Assembly (NCBI GenBank): GCA_900545725.1
Contig: URAI01000041.1
Location: 1 to 19,909, forward strand
Origin: an uncultured Eubacterium sp.
Lineage (GTDB): Bacteria > Bacillota > Clostridia > Lachnospirales > Lachnospiraceae
Length of the DNA stretch: 19,909 nt
Direction of reading: 5' to 3'
The notes beneath the pieces were generated by a model. That model did no database searches, had not been told where the DNA came from, and worked only from the letters and a program-made list of their open reading frames with translations. Of the stretch, positions 1-6,006 are shown one piece after another (the stretch's first letter is position 1; the number at the start of each line of letters is the position of its first letter). A program made the translations under genes and the position numbers.

Positions 1-29
1 GCACAGACAATTTTTCTTCTGCCATCAAT

Positions 30-60
30 GGCTATTTGTTCTGCTCAGAAACAAACAGCC
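30..60 (-). other. Hairpin at the left edge
   Basis: GGCTATTTGT (30-39) and ACAAACAGCC (51-60) form a 10-bp stem around an 11-nt loop. On the minus strand all ten positions pair, one as G-U; on the plus strand that pair becomes A-C. This suggests an RNA structure read from the minus strand, perhaps part of the 3' region of the lipoprotein transcript or of a gene outside the window. No T-run follows on the minus strand, so a terminator role is doubtful. Nothing else is recognised in 1-136. Confidence 0.3.
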
Positions 61-136
61 AGTTCATTTATAAACTTTGGAAAATAATCGCATAAGCATT
101 ATTTTTCACACTAACCAACTGTTATTATGATTTGCC

Positions 137-179
137 ATAAATGAGCATCTTCGTCACAATTTCAAAGCTGCTCATTTAT
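137..179 (-). terminator. Hairpin after the lipoprotein gene
   Basis: A perfect 11-bp inverted repeat, ATAAATGAGCA (137-147) with TGCTCATTTAT (169-179), lies 7 bases beyond the stop codon of the minus-strand lipoprotein gene. Position and stem fit a transcription terminator for that gene. The T-run after the stem is poor, so efficiency is uncertain. Confidence 0.5.
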
Positions 180-186
180 AGATAAT

Positions 187-1233
187 TTATCTAATATTAT
201 ATACTGCACTATTCATAACAATATCCTGCGCCTTCTGTAAAAGCATATTTTTCACAATCTTATCCTTGCCATATTTCTCGACAAATGTATTCTTATCAGA
301 ATATCCCATCTTATCTGCAAATGACTCAAGATCTCCCTTATACTCATATTCCGTAATTGTAAGGTCTTCCTGTTCTACTATAAGCTGGAATATAAGCTCC
401 TGTATAACGGCCTTTTTAACATAGTCATCAAATGACATGTTGAAATTCTTCTGACAGTACTCATCATTAGATAATCCCTGCATCATTGCATAGAAGCTTA
501 TAGACTTATTAAAATCATCTGACTTTGTTGCTACATAATCATCAGGATATCCTAATACTTCGCAATTGTTCTGAAGCTTTGTAAGCACTGCTTCTTTCTT
601 TGCTTTCTCAACATTTTCATCTACTGCTGACTGTACTTCTCCCTTAACATATTCTCTATATGCATCTACAGTATCATATCCAAATTCTTCTTGTACATAT
701 GTATCTGTAATCATAGGAGCATTAGGCTGTTCAACTTTTTTCATTGTAATCTCGTATACTATCTTACGTCCTGAATATTCAGGTTCATCCTGAAAATTAT
801 CCGGAACCTTAAGTGTTATGACCTTAGTTTCTCCTGGTGTCATTCCATATAATGCATCTACAAATCCATCTATAACAAATGTATCCTTGCCAAGAACAAG
901 ACTGTAATCATTGTTACTAAAACCATCTACCTGATTACCACCGATAGAACCTGTAAAGTCTACCGTTACCTGATCTTCTTCTTTAGCAGCTCTTGTAACT
1001 TCATCATATGTAGTTTTGGAATCCAAATCATTTTGTATTCTCTTTTCAACAAGTTCATTTTCAATTGAAGTCTCATCTACTGTAACCTCTATACCCTTAT
1101 AACTGCCAAGCTTAACATAATCCTTTGCATTACAGTCATAAGACACCTTTATTTTACTATTACAGGCTGTTGTAAATAACATCGAAAAAGATATTATACA
1201 TATCCCTGCCTTTTTCATTATGCCTTTTTTCAT
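187..1233 (-). CDS. Trigger-factor-like peptidyl-prolyl isomerase lipoprotein
   Basis: Predicted lipid-anchored extracytoplasmic foldase, 348 aa. The N-terminus has a lysine-rich start, a hydrophobic stretch and a lipobox ending LFTTAC, with Cys24 as the likely lipidated residue. An FKBP-like domain follows at about residues 84-170 (the segments VTVDFTGS, VDGF and GMTPGE match the FKBP insert of trigger factor). The rest, to about residue 345, is helical and resembles the trigger factor C-terminal chaperone arm. The ribosome-binding domain of true trigger factor is absent, so this is a secreted relative, not tig. The open frame reaches a TTG at 1251, but GGAG at 1243-1240 points to the ATG at 1233 (spacing 6) or 1236 (spacing 3). 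It stands alone, 407 bp downstream of rplT in the same direction with a terminator between. Clients are unknown. Confidence 0.8.
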   Translation of the reverse strand: MKKGIMKKAGICIISFSMLFTTACNSKIKVSYDCNAKDYVKLGSYKGIEVTVDETSIENELVEKRIQNDLDSKTTYDEVTRAAKEEDQVTVDFTGSIGGNQVDGFSNNDYSLVLGKDTFVIDGFVDALYGMTPGETKVITLKVPDNFQDEPEYSGRKIVYEITMKKVEQPNAPMITDTYVQEEFGYDTVDAYREYVKGEVQSAVDENVEKAKKEAVLTKLQNNCEVLGYPDDYVATKSDDFNKSISFYAMMQGLSNDEYCQKNFNMSFDDYVKKAVIQELIFQLIVEQEDLTITEYEYKGDLESFADKMGYSDKNTFVEKYGKDKIVKNMLLQKAQDIVMNSAVYNIR

Positions 1234-1369
1234 CATAATCTCCATTCTCAAGCAATTTTGTTGCTATAACATTAAATAAAATCATATAAATATGCAACAC
1301 ATTATCATTTATAACATATTTAACACCCAATTAACAGTAATATAATGCATATTTCACAATAAATACACA

Positions 1370-1499
1370 AATTATCATTAATTGGTATATACAAAAAATT
1401 ACTATTGATTGATATATACATAAATCAAAATCAAACACTATATACAAATTATAATTGATTTAATATATAAATCATCATCAAACAATATATACACAAATT
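1370..1499. repeat. AT-rich degenerate direct repeats
   Basis: Part of the 1234-1640 interval, which holds no gene. A roughly 30-bp unit occurs at 1421-1450 and again at 1468-1499, sharing TAAATCA, ATCAAACA, TATATACA and CAAATT. A shorter related unit with TATATACA appears near 1384 and 1411. The sequence is very AT-rich, so this may be simple-sequence drift. It lies between the rplT operon terminator and the lipoprotein gene, where that gene's promoter should be, but I could not pick a convincing promoter. Confidence 0.45.
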
Positions 1500-1522
1500 G
1501 CCCCCGATTAAACGAGGGCAAT
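1497..1522 (-). terminator. Terminator of the infC-rpmI-rplT operon
   Basis: On the minus strand ATTGCCCTCG (1522-1513) pairs with CGGGGGCAAT (1506-1497) around a TTTAAT loop: 10 bp with one wobble, GC-rich in very AT-rich surroundings. It lies about 120 bases past the rplT stop and is followed by a short TTTGTGT stretch. The interval 1523-1640 also holds a small hairpin (ACTGT / ACAGT near 1567-1583), consistent with a structured 3' untranslated region. Confidence 0.65.
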
Positions 1523-1640
1523 ACAGGTTATTACTATTCATATACCCATCCGGCAATAAATACCTGACTGTATAAAAACAGTACTATGTTTAATTATAAT
1601 AAATTAAATAATTCCAATTAAGTAAAATAGTTATACTCAA

Positions 1641-1997
1641 TTAAGCAAGCTTAGACTTTGCAAGCTCTGCAAGCTTAGCAAATCCTTCAGCATCGTTGAT
1701 TGCCATTTCTGACAATACCTTTCTGTTAAGATCTACGTTAGCTAACTTTAAACCATACATAAACTTGCTGTATGAAAGTCCGTTCATTCTTGCTGCTGCA
1801 TTAATTCTTGCAATCCATAACTGTCTGAACTGTCTCTTCTTCTGCTTTCTACCCTTATAGCTTTCTGTAAGAGCTCTCATTACAGACTGTTTAGCAACTC
1901 TATACTGCTTAGATCTTGCTCCTCTATAACCCTTAGCGAGCTTTAAAACTCTGTTGTGCTTCTTCTTTGCGTTCATACCGCCTTTAATTCTTGCCAT
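1641..1997 (-). CDS. rplT: Large-subunit ribosomal protein L20
   Basis: L20 binds 23S rRNA early in 50S assembly. In several bacteria it also represses its own operon by binding the leader mRNA. The 118-aa length is the family norm, and the opening MARIKGGMNAKKKHNRVLKLAKG is nearly invariant in L20. The body is strongly basic, with the usual WIARINAAAR and LSYSKF segments. An AGGAGG lies 10 bases before the ATG. It is the last gene of infC-rpmI-rplT, 34 bp after rpmI, and is followed by the terminator at 1497-1522. There is nothing unusual in the protein itself. Confidence 0.98.
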   Translation of the reverse strand: MARIKGGMNAKKKHNRVLKLAKGYRGARSKQYRVAKQSVMRALTESYKGRKQKKRQFRQLWIARINAAARMNGLSYSKFMYGLKLANVDLNRKVLSEMAINDAEGFAKLAELAKSKLA

Positions 1998-2031
1998 TTT
2001 CTATATTCCTCCTTCTATACCAAACCCGCAA

Positions 2032-2229
2032 TTAGAGATATGGCATAATCTTCTTCATTGTCTTTACATTAGTTGCATCAGTCATTGTAGCCTGTCTTAA
2101 GTTTCTCTTTCTCTTTGCTGACTTCTTTGTAAGAATATGGCTCTTGTAAGCCTTCATTCTCTTTAACTGACCTGATCCAGTCTTCTTGAAACGCTTTGCA
2201 GCTGCTCTTTTAGTCTTTACCTTTGGCAT
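2032..2229 (-). CDS. rpmI: Large-subunit ribosomal protein L35
   Basis: L35 is a small basic 50S protein. The 65-aa product starts MPKVKTKRAAAKRFKKTGSG, the family signature, and continues with the Lys/Arg-rich AYKSHILTKKSAKRKR segment. It ends in MKKIMPYL, also typical. AGGAGG lies 7 bases before the ATG. It sits between infC (40 bp upstream) and rplT (34 bp downstream) on one transcript. In characterised systems L20-dependent control of this mRNA also sets L35 output. Confidence 0.98.
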   Translation of the reverse strand: MPKVKTKRAAAKRFKKTGSGQLKRMKAYKSHILTKKSAKRKRNLRQATMTDATNVKTMKKIMPYL

Positions 2230-2269
2230 AATAATCCTCCTAAACTAATCAATATAAATGTATTTTATT

Positions 2270-2776
2270 TTAACGTTTTTCAGTTAAAAACATTGTCATG
2301 CTCCTGCCTTCAAGCTTTGGAGCTTTATCTACTACAGCAATATCCTCAAGCTTCTCCGCAAAATCTGTAAGAATATGCTTGCTTGCTTCGATATGTGCCA
2401 TCTCACGGCCTCTGAATCTTAATGTAACCTTAACCTTGTTACCCTTTTCAAGGAACTTTCTTGCCGAATTACACTTAGTATTAAGATCGTTGACATCTAT
2501 GTTAGGTGAAAGTCTTACTTCCTTAACCTCTATAGTCTTCTGCTTCTTCTTAGCTTCTTTTTCTTTTCTTGCGAGTTCGTATCTATACTTACCATAATCA
2601 ATAAGCTTACATACAGGTGGAACTGCTGATGGGGCAACCTTTACAAGATCTACATTAGCTTCTTTAGCTAACTTCATTGCCTCCTTAGGAGACATAACTC
2701 CAAGCTGCTGTCCTTCTTCACCAATAACACGAATCTCTTTGTCTCTTATCCGTTCGTTAATCATTAATTCACTAAT
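2270..2776 (-). CDS. infC: Translation initiation factor IF-3, probable ATT start
   Basis: IF-3 binds the 30S subunit, checks the start codon and initiator tRNA, and blocks early 50S joining. Both domains are present: the N-domain (INERIRDKEIRVIGEEG, LVKVAP, PPVCKLIDYGKYRYE), a lysine-rich linker, and the C-domain (KEVRLSPNI, ARKFLEKGNKVKVTLRFRGR). Start choice: the open frame extends to a TTG at 2812, but that codon lies inside the attenuator T-run and has no ribosome site. The only good one is GGAGG at 2790-2786. The codon 9 bases after it is ATT at 2776-2774; the first ATG (2764) is 21 bases away, too far. An ATT start gives 168 aa and the usual N-terminus. E. coli infC also starts at AUU, which IF-3 discriminates against to regulate itself. 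First gene of the operon with rpmI and rplT. Confidence 0.93.
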   Translation of the reverse strand: MSELMINERIRDKEIRVIGEEGQQLGVMSPKEAMKLAKEANVDLVKVAPSAVPPVCKLIDYGKYRYELARKEKEAKKKQKTIEVKEVRLSPNIDVNDLNTKCNSARKFLEKGNKVKVTLRFRGREMAHIEASKHILTDFAEKLEDIAVVDKAPKLEGRSMTMFLTEKR

Positions 2777-2810
2777 TGTAGTGTACCTCCATGCTAGAAT
2801 AAAATTAAAC

Positions 2811-2842
2811 AAAAAAAGTGGATAACTTAAAAGCTATCCACT
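2811..2842 (-). terminator. Attenuator terminator upstream of infC
   Basis: On the minus strand AGTGGATA (2842-2835) pairs perfectly with TATCCACT (2824-2817), extendable by about two pairs into the loop. Seven T follow directly (2817-2811). This is a textbook Rho-independent terminator placed 35 bases before the infC start, so it must be conditional: an attenuator for the whole operon. Confidence 0.85.
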
Positions 2843-2965
2843 AAATACCTTATATTATATGCAAAATATCCTGAACTATGCTATAATTATTAAATTATCA
2901 CACAAAATCCAAGATGAAATATAATCTAAAATATTAACCCGAGTCGCCTTATGCGCTTAGGTGAG

Positions 2966-2973
2966 AGTGGATA
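2966..2973 (-). promoter_or_regulatory. Candidate antiterminator segment
   Basis: On the minus strand this reads TATCCACT, identical to the 3' arm of the attenuator (2824-2817) and therefore complementary to its 5' arm (2842-2835). Pairing with the 5' arm would prevent the terminator from forming. The two states share the same 8 bases and are mutually exclusive. It lies about 125 nt upstream in the leader. Confidence 0.65.
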
Positions 2974-2999
2974 CCCTTCTTCATTTTCACAACTTCTAC

Positions 3000-3028
3000 A
3001 AGATATCATATTAATTTACATTTGTCAA
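3000..3028 (-). promoter_or_regulatory. Promoter of infC-rpmI-rplT
   Basis: The minus strand has TTGACA (3028-3023), a 17-base spacer, then TATCTT (3005-3000). The -35 is a perfect housekeeping sigma consensus and the -10 matches 4 of 6. The start of transcription would be near 2993, giving a leader of about 217 nt. A tandem repeat array begins 7 bp upstream of the -35. Confidence 0.7.
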
Positions 3029-3034
3029 CCCCTC

Positions 3035-3170
3035 TTTTTATTATTTCATCATCCTTCTTTTTATTATTTTATCATCCTTCTTTTTATTATTTCATCATAC
3101 TCTTTTTATTATTTTATCATCCTTCTTTTTATTTATTTCATCATCCCTATTTTTATTATTTTATCATCCG
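3035..3170. repeat. 23-bp tandem repeat, six copies, alternating types
   Basis: Units on the plus strand are 3035-3057, 3058-3080, 3081-3102, 3103-3125, 3126-3149 and 3150-3170, with a decayed seventh from 3171. Consensus: TTTTTATTATTT, then C or T, then ATCATCCTTC. The variable base alternates C, T, C, T, C, T, so the array is better described as three copies of a 46-bp double unit. It lies immediately upstream of the infC -35 box and about 150 bp before the degV promoter. The apparent reading frames across it are low-complexity artefacts. It could be a slippage product or a phased A-tract (minus strand) region affecting the promoter. Confidence 0.85.
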
Positions 3171-3320
3171 TTTTTATAATTTTATTAATCTATTCTCTTA
3201 TCATTTTACTGATTAATCATTTTGTAACTCTACCCAGCCTGTATGATAAAACAATTGCATAAATATAAATTATAAAAATTCGCATAAATATAAATAAGAT
3301 ATTTTATTTTTTATTAAAAT

Positions 3321-3348
3321 TTGATATACTTACATAAATTTATATAAG
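3321..3348 (+). promoter_or_regulatory. Possible degV promoter
   Basis: TTGATA (3321-3326), a 16-base spacer and TATAAG (3343-3348) give a plausible housekeeping promoter, with transcription starting near 3355 and the AGGAGGG ribosome site at 3369-3375. The surroundings are so AT-rich that chance matches are common. Confidence 0.4.
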
Positions 3349-3380
3349 CTTAATATTTATATAATACAAGGAGGGTTATT

Positions 3381-4250
3381 ATGCGTCAGTTTATTATATC
3401 TACTGATACTACCGCTGATTTACCTGACAATTATGTCAGAAACAATAATATTGATGTCCACACATTATACTATTCAATAGGAAATACCATATACGGTCCC
3501 GACAATTCTCTACCTGTAAAGGAGTTCTATGACCGCATGAGAAATGGCGAAATGCCGACAACCATGGCATGTAATCCTGAGGAAGCTGCCAATATATTCA
3601 AAAAACGTGCAAGTGAGGGCTATGATATACTTCACATTGCATTTTCATCTGCATTAAGCAGCAGTTATAATAATTTCTGCATTGCCGCTTCTGAAGCAAT
3701 GGAAGAATATCCTGAATGTAAAATTATAGTTATAGATTCACTCTCTGCCTCTATGGGTGAGGGACTTGTAGTATACAGGGCAATGCAGTTAAAAAATATG
3801 GGTAAGACCATTGATGAAACTGCAGATTATATCAGTAACCACCTTCAAAACTTTGTACAGTTCTTTACAGTTGATGACCTTAATCATCTGTACCGTGGCG
3901 GCCGCGTATCAAAAACAACTGCTGTTATCGGTACTCTGGCAGGCATCAAACCAATACTTCATGTAAGTGAAGAGGGCAGGCTTATCCCGGTTGGCAAAGT
4001 CCGTGGCAGAAAGAGATCTCTTAATGCTCTTGTTGACAAGATTGATACATATATGGGTTCATATAAAAATGAAACTGACGTTGTATTCTTAGGACATGGC
4101 GACTGTCCTGAAGATGCACAATATGTTGCTGATAAGGTTAAAGAAAAATGCGGTCTTGATGTATGGATAAATACCATTTGTCCGACAATAGGCACACATT
4201 CTGGTCCCGGAACAGTTGCATTATTCTTTATGGGTGAAAAAAGGCTATAA
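3381..4250 (+). CDS. DegV family fatty-acid-binding protein
   Basis: DegV proteins bind a single long-chain fatty acid. In Firmicutes the related FakB proteins present it to the kinase FakA for phospholipid synthesis. This 289-aa protein has the expected length and marks: STDTTADLP near the N-terminus (7-15), FSSALSSSYNN (88-98) whose Ser residues line the carboxylate pocket in the family, DSLSASMGEG (119-128), and the RGGRVSKTTAVIGTLAGIKPIL block (172-193). AGGAGGG lies 5 bases before the ATG. It is a single-gene unit, divergent from infC and convergent with the SpoIID-like gene. No fakA lies nearby, so the kinase link is an inference from the family. Confidence 0.93.
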   Translation: MRQFIISTDTTADLPDNYVRNNNIDVHTLYYSIGNTIYGPDNSLPVKEFYDRMRNGEMPTTMACNPEEAANIFKKRASEGYDILHIAFSSALSSSYNNFCIAASEAMEEYPECKIIVIDSLSASMGEGLVVYRAMQLKNMGKTIDETADYISNHLQNFVQFFTVDDLNHLYRGGRVSKTTAVIGTLAGIKPILHVSEEGRLIPVGKVRGRKRSLNALVDKIDTYMGSYKNETDVVFLGHGDCPEDAQYVADKVKEKCGLDVWINTICPTIGTHSGPGTVALFFMGEKRL

Positions 4251-4260
4251 AATAACAAGT

Positions 4261-4354
4261 TGCCGCACTTAGAAAATTTATACAGGATATAGATATATGA
4301 AAAGTAATTAGTTCTATTATCCTGTATAATTTTCTTTAGTACGGCAGTCTTTTT
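4261..4354 (+). terminator. Long inverted-repeat terminator between convergent genes
   Basis: Two 29-nt arms, 4261-4289 and 4318-4346, are almost perfectly complementary. The outer TGCCG / CGGCA and inner TACAGGATA / TATCCTGTA blocks are exact, with a short mismatched zone between. A T-run (4350-4354) follows on the plus strand, so it terminates degV. The minus side has a weaker T-rich sequence and may serve the SpoIID-like gene too. The stem is longer than an ordinary terminator needs. Confidence 0.75.
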
Positions 4355-4386
4355 ACATTTTATACAATTTATGATTATCTGTTTGT

Positions 4387-5658
4387 TCACACCAGTTCTG
4401 CTATCTCAGATAATCTTACATACTTATCTGATATTTTATACCATGTTGCAAAGTCAACTACACCGGTCTGTGGCATATCAAATATTCTTTGGAACTGTCT
4501 TACCGCATCTGCTGTTCTCTCACCATATATACCATCAGGAATAAGTACAGGTATCCTGTTATAATATTCTCCTATAAGATTGAGCTGCTCCTGTAACTGT
4601 CTGACCTTCTGTCCTGATGAACCTATATCAAGATTATTTCCCGGCCACGACGATGGTATTCCGCTTATTTGTTCTGCACTGTTAATATACATATCATCAC
4701 CATAATAATATCTTAATATTTCTATTGAATTATAGCTTTGATCACCAAGATACTTACTTCCCCACTGACTCATCCAGTTAGGACAGCTGACTCTTTTCCC
4801 GTCACAATACTGCGTCAATATTGGCTGTTTTACATTCGGTCTTGACAGATAATTATTAAATACCTCATCCACAACATCTGATATACTTTTAAATATATTT
4901 CTTCCATTCATCCACTTATGGTCATATGCCGTTGAAGATGTTATTGTAAAATCATACCCCTGATTTCTGTACCATTCTGTATACACCCTGTTTAAGGTAA
5001 ATGACATTATTGCAAGTACATTTGCTTCTATCGTTTCTACCGGCCATGTTGAATATATCTCGCTGCAGGCTACATTTTTAATATAATCAGAATATCTTAC
5101 ATAATAATTAGTCGCCGAATTATCAGACGGCGGACCATCGTGTACCACTATAGTTTCCGGTATAACAACCCTGCTAAGTACTATTTCCCCCGGTCTGTTT
5201 ATCTGCTTTATCTCACTTTCAGCAATCTTTGGTGGATATTCCCCAAAAAGTGTATGTGCAGGTATTACTATATTATCTGGCGCTTCACTCACAGGACTTG
5301 CCACAATCTGGGCATCCTGTAAACTCTTCTCGCCTGACATCACATTTACACCTGATACACTGAATGGCTCAAATCCACTCATACGCACCGTTACTGTATA
5401 TTCTGCATACGGCTGGTTAATTCCCGGCTCCATACTATATTCCAACGGCGGTGCCGGAAGTATAATCTCCTCTGTCTGACCGTCACTGTCTGTCGTAAGC
5501 TCTTCTATCATAGAAGACGGATCTGCTGTATATGAAATATCTACCACTGCATTATCTACAGGTCTGCCTGTCAGCCTTTCAGTCACGCTGACCTTAAGGC
5601 TTCCCTTATCAGACATTCCAGTGGGTGTCTCAAGTGTATGCACATATCCAATACTCAT
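4387..5658 (-). CDS. SpoIID-like protein with C-terminal peptidoglycan-binding domain
   Basis: Predicted peptidoglycan-active protein, 423 aa. Residues about 18-120 look like a beta-sandwich carboxypeptidase-regulatory-type domain (GSLKVSVTERLTGRPV, YTVTVRMSGFEPF). Residues about 185-325 match the SpoIID/LytB fold: DYIKNVACSEI, where Glu200 aligns with the catalytic Glu of SpoIID lytic transglycosylases, then WPVETIEANVLAIMSFTLNR, and near the end MSQWGSKYLGDQSYNSIEILRYYYG. The usual GHG before SQWG is replaced by a Cys-containing stretch (Cys285, Cys292). Residues about 345-412 are a PG_binding_1 repeat. There is no visible signal peptide or membrane helix. AAAGGGA lies 6 bases before the ATG. 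It is divergent from the amidase at 6007. A lytic transglycosylase role is inferred. Confidence 0.8.
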   Translation of the reverse strand: MSIGYVHTLETPTGMSDKGSLKVSVTERLTGRPVDNAVVDISYTADPSSMIEELTTDSDGQTEEIILPAPPLEYSMEPGINQPYAEYTVTVRMSGFEPFSVSGVNVMSGEKSLQDAQIVASPVSEAPDNIVIPAHTLFGEYPPKIAESEIKQINRPGEIVLSRVVIPETIVVHDGPPSDNSATNYYVRYSDYIKNVACSEIYSTWPVETIEANVLAIMSFTLNRVYTEWYRNQGYDFTITSSTAYDHKWMNGRNIFKSISDVVDEVFNNYLSRPNVKQPILTQYCDGKRVSCPNWMSQWGSKYLGDQSYNSIEILRYYYGDDMYINSAEQISGIPSSWPGNNLDIGSSGQKVRQLQEQLNLIGEYYNRIPVLIPDGIYGERTADAVRQFQRIFDMPQTGVVDFATWYKISDKYVRLSEIAELV

Positions 5659-5717
5659 TCATAATCCCTTTCTGTCAGTTTTATTATATTATGGACAATA
5701 AAGATGCAGGATTACCA

Positions 5718-5916
5718 CTTATTCAACATTTTTATAAGTTAATACAGCATAACCTCAATTTCTTAATATGTGACTGCTTCAACTTATTTAACATTTTTAT
5801 AAATTATCCTTATAGCACCCCACTTATAATATATGTAATCCACCTGCACTTATTACCTAATATTTATAACTGTTTTAATTATATGGTCTGAACTGTCTTA
5901 TTAAACATTTTTACAA
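5718..5916. repeat. Repeated motif between the two wall genes
   Basis: A 20-bp motif, CTTATT, any base, AACATTTTTA, C or T, then AA, occurs at 5718-5737, 5783-5802 and 5897-5916. A decayed copy is near 5849. Copies one to two and two to the decayed copy are 65-66 bp apart; the last step is 48 bp. The first copy extends to an inverted CTTAT / ATAAG. All lie on the same strand inside the 348-bp divergent intergenic region, which otherwise has no gene. They could be operators for one or both genes. Confidence 0.6.
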
Positions 5917-5949
5917 TTAACTTATATCTTTCTTATCTGAATGCAGTAG

Positions 5950-5958
5950 CATACATTA
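5950..5958 (+). promoter_or_regulatory. Possible sporulation-type -10 before the amidase
   Basis: CATACATTA fits the -10 of mother-cell sigma factors in Bacillus (sigma-E CATACANT; sigma-K CATANNNTA) and lies about 50 bp before the amidase start. I could not find a good matching -35. On the opposite strand CATAATATA (5693-5685) fits the sigma-K form before the SpoIID-like gene. In AT-rich DNA both may be chance. Confidence 0.25.
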
Positions 5959-6006
5959 ATAATACTGAATACAATAGAATAACGATTTATTAAAATGGAG
6001 TATATA

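Larger units (their letters stand above)
2777..2993 (-). ncRNA. L20-type leader of infC mRNA
   Basis: This is the 5' untranslated region from the promoter at 3028-3000 to infC. Its 5' part has a GC-richer conserved-looking block (about 2985-2935, with TATCCACTCTCACC on the minus strand), and its 3' end is a terminator hairpin. The order of block, spacer, terminator and infC matches the L20 leader family of low-G+C Gram-positive bacteria, in which L20 binding favours termination. I assign the family from architecture and memory; a covariance-model search was not possible. Confidence 0.7.

Noticed and set aside
3035..3170. Tandem array as a CRISPR
   Set aside because: Units are contiguous without unique spacers, and no cas gene is nearby. 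The same applies to the 16-bp array at 16979-17106.
2951..3262. Open frames of 103 and 64 aa on the plus strand across the infC upstream region
   Set aside because: They translate the T-rich tandem repeat into Phe/Ile/Tyr/Leu runs, lack ribosome sites and overlap the infC leader and promoter.
3959..4390. 143-aa minus-strand frame opposite degV
   Set aside because: Antisense shadow of a clear DegV gene that runs through the terminator stem.
5625..5891. 88-aa plus-strand frame in the divergent intergenic region
   Set aside because: It overlaps the start of the SpoIID-like gene, has no ribosome site and is made of AT-rich repeat sequence.
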